From: JBFMCU01 sp964428225
GTDB lineage: Bacteria; Planctomycetota; UBA1135; GCA-002686595
Direction of reading: 5' to 3'
Assembly: GCA_964428225.1 (NCBI GenBank)
Contig: CAYRXS010000024.1
Coordinates: 1 to 41,749, forward strand
Length of the DNA stretch: 41,749 nt
Part shown: piece by piece, positions 8,720-16,102 of the stretch
Numbering within the stretch: position 1 is the stretch's first letter
Layout of the letters: the number at the start of each line of letters is the position of its first letter
Made by a program: the position numbers and the translations under genes
Notes under the pieces: generated by a model
What the model saw: only the letters and a program-made list of their open reading frames with translations
Database searches by the model: none
Told to the model about the DNA's origin: nothing

Positions 8720-11221
8720 TCACTCGAACGTGATCTCGTCCCGGTTCGTCACCTGGATGCCCGAGCCGAAGCGCACGCCCTGGAGGTACAGCGTGAGGCC
8801 GACCAGGGCCGGATCGTCGGGAATCGCGAGGAGGGTCCGGGCGATCCCCTCGGAAGGCAGGATCCCGGTGAAGGCCAGGACCGCGGTGGCGGGATCGATC
8901 AGGATCGGCCCGTCGATGAACGGCAGGTTGATCACCGCCGTGCCCGAGCTGTAGTAGATCGCCCAGGCCCCGCCGGGCTCGCCCGAGAGGTGGAAGGCCA
9001 CGCTCGTGTCGAGCTCGGCGCGGCCGTAGACGTTCATCCTCGGCTTCACGTCGTAGACGTCGATGCGAAGATCGTCGACCGCCGCCTCGACGACCGAGTC
9101 GTTGGGATCGTCCTCGGTGTAGAAGCGCAGGCGGATCGAATTGGTGAGCGCGACGTGGCTCTCGACGTCGAACTCGACCTCCGTCCACCAGTTCGCGGTG
9201 TGGTGGACGTTCTCGAGCGTCGTCCACGTCGCTCCGTCGTCGTTCGTGATCGAGACGACGAGCTCGTCGCCCACGTCGTCCCAGAAGTCCGCGAACCAGC
9301 GCGAGTAGCTCAGCGTCGCCGCGCCGACCCCGGACAGATCGATGATCGGGGTGATCAGGGTCGTCCCGCCCATGCTCACGTCGTCGAAGGTGGAGCCGTT
9401 GCCCGTGGCGTAGCAGTTGACTCCGGGATCGGGAGTCGCGTCGTCCTCGGGGTTGGAGTCCTCGCCGGAGAAGATCGTGCCGACGGGATCGCCCCACTCC
9501 CAGAGCCCGGCGACGGCCGTATCGCCCGGCACGCCGGCGGTCCAGCCGAGCTCGACCTCGAGGTCGTCGGTCAGGAAGGGCCGGCCCTCGCCGATGCGGA
9601 GGATCCCCTCCGTCTCGATGCGGTACCCTTCGTACTCGATCGCGGTCGTGTAGGGAATCCCCGTTCCGGGGGGCGGGTCGCCGACGATCGTCATCGAGAG
9701 CGGCTGGAGCTGGTTGTCGGTCTCGCTGAACGACGAGATGACGCCGAGATCGACGGCGCCCGAGGTGATCGTCACGAACGGGCTGGTGCACGACAGCGTC
9801 AGCATGACCGTGGTGGACGGCGAGTACACCCCGCTGTTGCGAACCGAGTAGCGGGCCTCCAGCGACTCGCCGTTTTCGAACCAGCCATCGCCGTCACCGA
9901 TCTCGTCGCGCGTCAGGCTCGTCGCGTACAGGTACGCGCCCGCGGCGAGGGCGGTGCGCAGGAGCCCCTCCTCGGTCTCCTCGGCGAGACGGACCATGAG
10001 ATCGACCGGAGGCCAGAAGCCGCCCCAGCCCCCTCCGATCTCCGGCGTCCAGCTCATCGTGTTGCGCTCGTCGAGGTCGAAGTCGATGGTGACGCCGTTG
10101 GCGCGGTAGAGGAGGCTCCCCATCGAGCCGTAGGGATACTCGTTGATCTCGGTGGCCCGGCCGGAGATCTCCTGGAACTGCGCCTCGTTCGCCGGGCCGG
10201 TGGTGACGTAGCCCCACGGATAGAGCCACTTGTCCCCGTACGTATGGCAGCTCGCGGCGGTGACGAAGTTGCGCGAGGTGATGAACGCGACCATCGCCGC
10301 GGCCTCCGGTTCGCTCGCGGGGCCCGTGCCGCGGTATTGCCACGACGAGGGATTGGGGCTCGATCCGGTGTTGTCGAAACCCCACTGGAACGGGTAGTTG
10401 CGGTTGAGGTCGACGCCGAAGACGCCCCCGCCGTTGTCGCGGCGGTTCTTGCGCCACATCCCCCCGCCGCCCGGATCGGTGGTCTCGTTGTAGACGTAGC
10501 CGTCGGGATTCACCGCGGGGATGAACCAGATCTCGCGGTTGTCGACGATGTAGGTCGCCTGTGCGTCCGTGCCGTAGCCTTCCACCAGGCTCAAGAGCGC
10601 CCAGATCACCGCGTGCATGCTCCCCGCCTCGCACGCGTGGTGTAGCGCGTCGAACCTCACCTCGGGCTCCCATTCGTCGACGCCGGGGTTGTCCGAGAGC
10701 TTGACCGCCCACAGGTCCCGTCCCTCGATCGACGTTCCCAGGCTGAACTTCGCGGTGGTGATCGTCGGGTAGGCCGCCGCGATCTGGTCGAGCACTGAGA
10801 CCATCTCGCTCCACGTGTAGTACCCGCCCATGGAACCCTGGCCGAAGGGCGGGGTCAGCCACGAGCCGTGGGAGGGCGTCGACGCCGGCGCCTGTCTGGC
10901 CAGGCGGGAGCGGTAGAAAGCGGCGAGGTCCCGATGGACGACAGAGTGGGGGATGCCGGCGGCCGTCAGGAGGGCGAGGTCGCGGCCGTCGCAGAGCAGG
11001 TCGACCTCCGATCGGGACCGCGCGCGATCCGCGACCTGGAGGTCCAGCCGGTGGAGATCGTCGACGTCGACACCGGGCGCGGAGCTCAGGTCGACCCGGA
11101 CGAGAGCCACGGGCTCGGCGGCGGGCCGCGGGGTGCTCTGGAGGCTGCCGAGGAGGAGGGGAAGCGCGAGTGCGAGGAGGACCATGGAAATGCCGGCGAG
11201 GAGGAGCGAAGGAGGGAACAC
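8720..11221 (-). CDS. Secreted M14 zinc carboxypeptidase-like protein, paralog A (Arg71 position is Cys)
   Basis: An 833-residue exported protein starting at GTG 11221 (an ATG at 11185 is an alternative; both leave a hydrophobic leader). The M14 domain spans about 120-425. Zinc ligands are H195 and E198 in 'HHACE' and H326 in 'SCHTYGD'. Substrate-site candidates are R257 in 'MWRKNRR' and N273-R274 in 'DLNRNY', with catalytic Glu E394 in 'SWTPEIGG'. Where M14 enzymes have HxRE, this one has HACE: Cys197 (codon TGC, positions 10631-10633) replaces the substrate-binding Arg71. The paralog at 16103-18577 has the normal Arg (CGC). Downstream are an IgG-like 'EARYSVRNSG' domain, an immune-inhibitor-A/MAM-like beta-sandwich ('YATGNGST...', about 570-710) and the C-terminal domain ending in 'TNRDEITFE'. 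It is divergent from the selenoprotein gene at 11320. Confidence 0.88.
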   Translation of the reverse strand: MFPPSLLLAGISMVLLALALPLLLGSLQSTPRPAAEPVALVRVDLSSAPGVDVDDLHRLDLQVADRARSRSEVDLLCDGRDLALLTAAGIPHSVVHRDLAAFYRSRLARQAPASTPSHGSWLTPPFGQGSMGGYYTWSEMVSVLDQIAAAYPTITTAKFSLGTSIEGRDLWAVKLSDNPGVDEWEPEVRFDALHHACEAGSMHAVIWALLSLVEGYGTDAQATYIVDNREIWFIPAVNPDGYVYNETTDPGGGGMWRKNRRDNGGGVFGVDLNRNYPFQWGFDNTGSSPNPSSWQYRGTGPASEPEAAAMVAFITSRNFVTAASCHTYGDKWLYPWGYVTTGPANEAQFQEISGRATEINEYPYGSMGSLLYRANGVTIDFDLDERNTMSWTPEIGGGWGGFWPPVDLMVRLAEETEEGLLRTALAAGAYLYATSLTRDEIGDGDGWFENGESLEARYSVRNSGVYSPSTTVMLTLSCTSPFVTITSGAVDLGVISSFSETDNQLQPLSMTIVGDPPPGTGIPYTTAIEYEGYRIETEGILRIGEGRPFLTDDLEVELGWTAGVPGDTAVAGLWEWGDPVGTIFSGEDSNPEDDATPDPGVNCYATGNGSTFDDVSMGGTTLITPIIDLSGVGAATLSYSRWFADFWDDVGDELVVSITNDDGATWTTLENVHHTANWWTEVEFDVESHVALTNSIRLRFYTEDDPNDSVVEAAVDDLRIDVYDVKPRMNVYGRAELDTSVAFHLSGEPGGAWAIYYSSGTAVINLPFIDGPILIDPATAVLAFTGILPSEGIARTLLAIPDDPALVGLTLYLQGVRFGSGIQVTNRDEITFE

Positions 11222-11319
11222 GAACCGGATACTCTCATCCTAGCCGATCCGAGGAGATTCCGCCGGGCCCCGCCCCCGGCGATACACTCGACGCGCTGAA
11301 CTCCGATCACGAGGGCACC
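11222..11319. promoter_or_regulatory. Divergent intergenic region between carboxypeptidase A and the Trx-like selenoprotein
   Basis: 98 bases between two divergently transcribed genes must carry both promoters unless transcripts start inside coding sequence. GAGGG about 5 bases before ATG 11320 is a plausible ribosome binding site for the + strand gene. I could not identify convincing -35/-10 boxes. Confidence 0.3.
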
Positions 11320-13386
11320 ATGATCCGTTCTCTTGTCACCGGCTGCATGCTCCTGCTGCTCGGCGCGCTCACCGCGGCGCAGAGCGAGACCGACGAGTGG
11401 TGGGCTCTGGCCCGCGAGGGCAAGCTCGAGGAGGCCATCGCCAAGGCCGAGGCCTACGTGGACGAGCACCCCGACGAGCCGCTCGCCCACCACGCCCTCG
11501 GGAGGTTCTTCTTCATGGCCGGCGAGGAAGAGCTCGCGATCGAGGTGCTGAGCCGCTGCCTGGAGCTGAAGCCGGAGCCTGCGTGGGCGGTGGCGTGGAC
11601 CCACAACGTGCTCGGGCAGGCGCTGGCCGGTCAGGGTCGGAAGGAAGCCGCCGAGGAGCACCTGAGGAAGGCGATCGCCCTCGACGCGACGGAGAGCTGC
11701 ACGCGAGACGCGCAGAGGGCTCTCGTCCTCCTGCTCGAGCTGGATCCCTGGGGCCGGGGCTACCTCTTCGGGAAGGAGCTGCCGGACTTCGAGCTCCACG
11801 GCCCCGGGGGCACGGTCTACCGCCGCGAGGACTTCGTGGACCGCGCGGTCGTTTTCCGGTTCGGACCCTCGTGGTGAGGCGGTTGTCAGCAGGAAGCGGC
11901 TCAGTTCGAGTCGCTGCATCGTGAATTCGCCTCTCGGGGAGTCCTCTTCGTCGACGTGCTGCTCGGCGAGAACGAAGCGATTGCCCGGGACTTCATGAAG
12001 CACTACCGCAGCAGCGTCCCTCACGTCCTGGACTTCGACTACGACAGCTTCGAGCAGTTCGGAGCCCGGAGCTGGCCCGCCTACGTGATCGCGAGCCACG
12101 AGGGCGAGGTCGTCGCCCAGACCATCGGCATCGGTCGCGCCAGGACCGAGGTCGACAAGTTCCGCGCGGCCGTGAACCGCGCGCTCGAGGGACAGGCCGA
12201 GGTTTTCGCGGAGGAGGCGGGGGCCGTCGTCTGCGAGGACGGCATCTGCCGGATCACGACGGAGGGAGAGCCTCCGGTGCGCGAGACGGATCCGTGCCTG
12301 GTCGCAGCGTCGGGCGGCGGCTTCTGGCTCGCCTACTGCTCGGACCAGGACGGCGACAACAACGTCTACCTGAGGCGCTACTCGGACGGGAAGCCGGGCG
12401 AGCCGATGGTGGTGACCCGATCGATGGCCGACGACTACGCGCCGGCGATCGCATGCGGAGCGGACGGCCGCGTCTGGGTCACGTGGGCGAGCAACCGCAC
12501 GGGCAAGTACGACGTCTACCTGCGCTCCTACGACGGCGATGCCTGGTCGGACGAGATTCGCGTGACCGAGTCCGCCGACGACGCCATGCGGCCCTCGGTG
12601 GCGGTCGACCTCGACGGGCGCGTGTGGGTGACGTACTACGCGTGGAACCGCAACTTCATGACCTCCCGGGACCGCGACGTCTTCGTGCGCTGGCTCCACG
12701 AGGGCGAGCTCTCCGACGAGATGCTCGTCAGTCCCGCCGAGCCCGCTATCGAGGACCACACCGATCCGGTGGTGGTCGCGGATCCGGCGCGGGGCGGCCG
12801 CGTCTGGGTCGCGTGGAGCTGGGACTACCACCCTCAGATCCAGGAGGATGCGCTCGACACCGACATGCCGAGCATCTTCGCCACCCCCGTCGAGCTCGAT
12901 GGACCGGCGGGCGCGCCGAGGCTCGTCGGCACGCGGGGGGAGTCCCACGCCGCCGTCGACCTCTGGCCGAGCCTCGCCTTCGATCCCGAGGGGAACCTCT
13001 GGTGCGCCTGGGATCTCGCCACCCTCCGTCGGATCCACCGGGGAGCGGTCGTCGCCCGGCTCGAGGGCGGGGGCGAGGAGTTCTCTGCTCCCGACCGCGT
13101 CGGCGAGCCCGGGGGCGAGCTCTCCGATCCGGCGCTCTCGATCGGCGCGGACGGGACGCGCGTCCTCGCCTGGACGGCGAGGGAGGATGGTCGCTGGCGA
13201 CTTCACGCATCGTCCGCCTCCGGCTCGTCGCTCGGCGGCTGGAAGGCCATCGACGAGGACGTTCTGGTGGAAGGCGACGTCCGAGCCCCGGCGACCCTCG
13301 TTCTCGACGGCGCGGCCTGGATCGCCTTCGAGGAGCGCGAGGGCCACGAGTCCCGCGTCCGCTTGCTCGCGCTTCCGATCGACTGA
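11320..13386 (+). CDS. Putative selenoprotein: TPR - thioredoxin-fold (W-Sec-G-G-C) - propeller-like protein
   Basis: A 688-residue exported protein if TGA 11875-11877 is read as selenocysteine (Sec186). A signal peptide covers residues 1-20. Residues 25-135 form TPR-like helices. Residues about 150-292 are an AhpC/TlpA-type thioredoxin fold: 'LPDFELHGPGG', then the strand 'AVVFRFGPSW', then U186-G-G-C189, then a helix 'QQEAAQFESLHREF', and the cis-proline region 'RSWPAYVIA'. W-C-x-x-C is the family's redox motif, so Sec stands at the resolving/attacking cysteine position. Residues about 295-688 form repeated blades ('DGRVWVTWASN', 'DGRVWVTYYAW', 'GGRVWVAWSWD'). Reading continues after the TGA without frame change for 503 codons. 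An 8-bp hairpin lies 17 nt after the TGA. Alternatives are a nonsense mutation or a sequencing error from TGC. Confidence 0.8.
11875..11877 (+). other. In-frame TGA read as selenocysteine codon (Sec186)
   Basis: This TGA lies directly after the codon for the conserved Trp of a W-C-x-x-C thioredoxin motif and is followed by codons for Gly-Gly-Cys. The frame is open on both sides, from ATG 11320 to TGA 13384-13386. Neighbouring genes use TGA as their real stop, so a general recoding of TGA to Trp is unlikely. Confidence 0.78.
11895..11915 (+). promoter_or_regulatory. Bacterial SECIS-like hairpin after TGA 11875
   Basis: An 8-bp stem (AGCGGCTC pairing with GAGTCGCT, one G-U wobble) closes a 5-base loop AGTTC. 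The stem begins 18 bases after the TGA and the loop starts 26 bases after it. This fits the bacterial SECIS pattern known from SelB-dependent decoding: located just downstream of UGA, within the coding region, with a small apical loop and a G among its first two bases. GC-rich sequence can form hairpins by chance, so this is support and not proof. Confidence 0.65.
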
Positions 13387-13414
13387 GGAGACCGAGCCGG
13401 ATCCAACGGGGGGA

Positions 13415-14566
13415 CTAGCCGTGGCGCTCCCGCAACGCGCGGGCCGCGGTCGCCATGCTGCGCAGCTTGGCGGCGGCGGTGTGCTCGTCGTTGACGCAGC
13501 GGTTGGCGAAGCAGCCGAAGCCGCAGTCGGGATTCAGGAAGACGTTCCCCGGCGAGTAGTACTCGAGGGCGCGTTCGACGCGGGCCGCGATCTCGTCGGG
13601 GGACTCGGCCTCGGCGGTGCGGGGATTGACGACGCCCAGGCCGATCTCGCGGTCGGCGAGCGCGCTTCCCACCACCCCGATGTCTCCCGCGCGCGGGGTG
13701 GCGTACTCGAGGACGAACTGCCGCGGATGCATCGCGGTGAAGGCGGGGAGGAGCTTCTCGTAGTCGCCGGTCAGGAGCACTTCCTCCCGGCGGCTCCAGT
13801 TGCCCCGGCAGACGTGCAAGCCGGTCCGCGGACCGTCGATGCCGTCGACGACCGCGTTGAACAGCTCGGCCGCGTATTCGAGCTCGGCACCCGCGTCACG
13901 GCGGGTCGCGAGAGTCGCTCACATGAAGGTGCGGCGGTCGCAGTCCTCCGACATGACGATCTCGGTGAGCACCGGCTCGTCGAACTGCACGAACTCGCAG
14001 CCCTCGTCGGCGAGGTCCTGCAGCTCCTCGCGCAGGATCCTCACGACGTCCCGTCCCAGCTCGACCTTGTCCTCGTACGCCTCGCGGGAGTACGCGTTCA
14101 CCCACATCGCGCGGGTCAGGAGGTACGGGCCGGGCAGGGGGACCTTGACCGGCTTGTCCGTCAGCTCGCGCACGAAGCGCAGCTCCTCGACGGCCAGGGG
14201 CTGGCGGCGCGAGATGGGGCCCACGCAGGTGGGATTCTTGATGGCCGAGGCGGGCACGTCGAGCGTGGAGAGCATCTCCTCGAAGGAGGCCTTGTCCTCG
14301 ACGGTCTCCAGCATCTCCGCGAGGGACATGAGCCGCGTCCCCGCCACCTTGTCGGTGATGAAGGAGTAGAAGCTGTCCCGTCGCTGCTCGCCGTCGACGA
14401 CGACGTCGACCCCGGCCTCGAGCTGGTTCTGTACGCAGCGGCGGACCTCGCCGTCCGCCACGGCCTCGAACTCCGCGCGCGAGAGCTGCCCCTTCTGCCG
14501 GCCGCGCAGCGCGCGCAGCAGGTCCTTGGCGCGGGGCCAGGAGCCGACCTGCGTTACTTCGAACAA
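13415..14566 (-). CDS. Putative selenoprotein: MetE-like core methionine synthase family (Sec216)
   Basis: A 383-residue protein if TGA (13921-13919 on the minus strand) is selenocysteine. It starts at TTG 14566 with GAGG 7 bases upstream. It matches the catalytic C-terminal half of cobalamin-independent methionine synthase: 'VTQVGSWPR' at the N-terminus, 'VVVDGEQRRDSFYSF', 'CEFVQFDEPVLTEIV', zinc-ligand candidates H251 and C253 ('LHVCRGNWSR'), E287 ('LEYATPRAG') and C348 ('FLNPDCGFGCF'). No folate-binding N-terminal half exists, as in 'core-MetE' proteins that use other methyl donors. Sec216 sits in 'RRTFM-U-ATLATRRD', where Cys homologs, as I remember them, read 'TFMCA.L'. Every motif after the TGA is intact and in frame. 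It is the last gene of a four-gene operon, 19 bases after the TusA-OsmC gene. It could instead be a nonsense pseudogene. Confidence 0.8.
13889..13906 (-). promoter_or_regulatory. Bacterial SECIS-like hairpin after TGA 13921
   Basis: On the minus strand, ACCCGC pairs perfectly with GCGGGT (6 bp) around the loop CGTGAC. Twelve bases separate the TGA from the stem, so the loop begins 19 bases downstream. In E. coli fdhF the apical loop also starts about 18-19 bases after the UGA. The loop has a G in its second position, as bacterial SECIS elements usually do. Confidence 0.65.
13919..13921 (-). other. In-frame TGA read as selenocysteine codon (Sec216)
   Basis: The TGA interrupts an otherwise continuous MetE-like frame between 'DRRTFM' and 'ATLATRRD'. 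The parts before and after it both match the same protein family in the right order and without loss of residues. A hairpin follows at the distance seen in Escherichia coli fdhF. Confidence 0.78.
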
Positions 14567-14585
14567 GGTTGCACCTCGGCGGGGG

Positions 14586-15335
14586 TCATACGATGGAGAG
14601 CCGGAAGGTGATCTCCGTCGCCTTTTGCAGCGTGGCGGCCAGTGGAGAGCGGCGCACGACGTCGTTCCAGACGCGACGGACCGCGTCCTCGTCGTCGAAG
14701 GTCGAGGCGAAGCACTTGACCTCGATGGAGGAGAAGGAAGGGTCGCCGTCCTCCAGCCCCATGTGGGCCATGACGTTCTCGAGCCGGCCGCGCGCGGTCA
14801 GCTCGAGGTCGTCCAGCTCGAGCCCCTCCCGCGCGGCGGCGGTCGCGAAGCCCGTGCCCAGATCGCCGGCGAGGGCGCCGAGGACGTATTCCACCGCGGA
14901 GGGATGCTCGTCCTTTTCCTCGAAGCTCGCGGGCTGGCCGATCGAGAAGGAGAAGTTGCGGCAGTAGACCTTCGTGTGACGGGCTCCCGCCGCGCGGGCG
15001 CGCACGCGCCACTCGTACTCGCGGGCGCGTCGCTTGTCCTCCACGAGGGATTCCGCCTCCGCGGCTGCGGCTTCGGAGCTTCCGCGCCGCACGAAGTAGC
15101 GGGTGTACTCCTTCCCTTCGAGGCAGCCCAGGTATTCGTGGCCGACCATGCGGCACCAGGGCGGCAGGTCGGTCCCGACGGTGACCTCGCGGCTGCGCAT
15201 CTCGAGCACGCCGCCCTCGGGCACGGCCTGCATGTTCTCCCGGATCAGGAGCACGAGCCCCGACCCGCAGTCGAGATCGCCCCCGTCGAACGTGCGGTCG
15301 GGCTCGAGGGACTCGAGGTCGTGCTCGTCGGTCAT
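14586..15335 (-). CDS. TusA-like domain fused to OsmC-like domain
   Basis: A 249-residue cytoplasmic protein (no signal), third gene of the minus-strand operon. Residues 12-70 are a TusA-like sulfur-carrier fold: 'FDGGDLDCGSGLVLLI', then 'DLPPWCRMVGHEYL'. The candidate carrier cysteine is C23, but TusA's usual Cys-Pro is Cys-Gly here. Residues about 105-249 are an OsmC/Ohr fold ('VYCRNFSFSIGQPASF', 'PSAVEYVLGALAGDL', 'LTARGRLENV'). The peroxidatic Cys of OsmC in 'LAGCL' is Asp158 here, so a peroxidase role is doubtful; C125 and C208 remain. GCGAGGG precedes the ATG. OsmC-like and DsrE-like proteins are known from marine metagenomes as selenoprotein families; this one is a Cys form. Confidence 0.78.
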   Translation of the reverse strand: MTDEHDLESLEPDRTFDGGDLDCGSGLVLLIRENMQAVPEGGVLEMRSREVTVGTDLPPWCRMVGHEYLGCLEGKEYTRYFVRRGSSEAAAAEAESLVEDKRRAREYEWRVRARAAGARHTKVYCRNFSFSIGQPASFEEKDEHPSAVEYVLGALAGDLGTGFATAAAREGLELDDLELTARGRLENVMAHMGLEDGDPSFSSIEVKCFASTFDDEDAVRRVWNDVVRRSPLAATLQKATEITFRLSIV

Positions 15336-15351
15336 GACCCTCGCCTTGCGT

Positions 15352-15717
15352 CTAGTACGTGATGCTCGGTGAGCCGTCCGACAGCCACTCGACCAGGGCG
15401 GCGCCGCCGGCGGGCTGGGCTCCGTCGGCCAGCATGTCCTCGGTGACTCCCCGCTTCTTCATGCAGGGCGAGCAGACGAGCACCTTGCCTCCGTTGGCCA
15501 CGAACTTGTCGTAGAGCTCCTTCAACGGGGCGAACGGCGCGTCCTCGACGATCTTCTCCATGTCCCCCTTCACCGCGGCCCAGATGCCGTCCGTGCTCAG
15601 GAAGATCATGGTGTCCTTCTCGCTGCCAAGAGCGGCGTTGGCGACGACGAAGCCCACCGTGGCCTTGTCGCCGTCTTGCCTGGCGTGAGTGATGCTGACG
15701 CAGAACTTTCCGGCCAT
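15352..15717 (-). CDS. DsrE-like protein
   Basis: A 121-residue soluble protein of the DsrE/DsrF-like fold, which carries persulfide sulfur in relay systems. The N-terminus 'KFCVSITHARQDGDKATVGF' and 'GSEKDTMIFLSTDGIW' match the Rossmann-like opening. 'NGGKVLVCSPCMKKRG' carries a CxxC pair, C82 and C85, at the active-site loop. It starts 6 bases after the stop of the upstream TusA-like gene, whose last codons supply its GAGGAA ribosome binding site. Transfer of sulfur, or possibly selenium, between it and the two TusA-like domains is inferred from the neighbourhood. Confidence 0.8.
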   Translation of the reverse strand: MAGKFCVSITHARQDGDKATVGFVVANAALGSEKDTMIFLSTDGIWAAVKGDMEKIVEDAPFAPLKELYDKFVANGGKVLVCSPCMKKRGVTEDMLADGAQPAGGAALVEWLSDGSPSITY

Positions 15718-15723
15718 GACTCG

Positions 15724-15978
15724 CTATTCCTCTTCGTCCTGGGATCTCTTCTCGATCAGGTAGTAGGGCGGACGCGCTTCCAGCAGATGGTGTCCGGTCA
15801 ACCGACACCAGGCCGGCAGCTCGACCGGCGCACCGGCGTCACCCGAGGCGACCATGAGCCGGGTTCCCGGGGGCAGGGGATCGAGGACCATCTTGATCTC
15901 GATGAGCGCGTCACCGCACCCTCGGTCGAAGGTGTCGAAGACCTCGTCGTAGTCCCATTCCGCCGGTACGCCCGCCAT
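15724..15978 (-). CDS. TusA-like sulfur-carrier protein
   Basis: An 84-residue protein, first gene of the four-gene minus-strand operon. It has the small two-layer TusA fold pattern: 'FDTFDRGCGDALIEIKMVL', 'PPGTRLMVASGDAGA', 'ELPAWCRLTGHHLL'. The candidate sulfur-accepting residue is C21, followed by Gly and not the classical Pro; C58 is in the 'WCRxTGH' motif shared with the TusA-OsmC protein. GGGAG lies 7 bases before the ATG. It probably passes persulfide sulfur to or from the DsrE-like protein encoded 6 bases downstream. Confidence 0.75.
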   Translation of the reverse strand: MAGVPAEWDYDEVFDTFDRGCGDALIEIKMVLDPLPPGTRLMVASGDAGAPVELPAWCRLTGHHLLEARPPYYLIEKRSQDEEE

Positions 15979-16102
15979 GAGTCGCTCCCGCGCTCGAGGC
16001 GGGAGGGCAGGATCATAGAGCGGGCCCGGGCGGTGCCAAGGGGGTACGCCGGATTGCCGGAACCCCGGTGATCCCGGGCGGGATCGCCGGGGAGCGGATG
16101 CG

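Noticed and set aside
11875..13921. TGA decoded as tryptophan throughout (alternative genetic code)
   Set aside because: Several intact genes end at TGA at the expected family length (for example 7402, 8688, 13386 and 16103), and both internal TGAs fall at Cys-type positions.
15979..16102. Possible terminator after carboxypeptidase B
   Set aside because: Only GC-rich imperfect inverted repeats are present, with no clear stem-loop and no U-tract.
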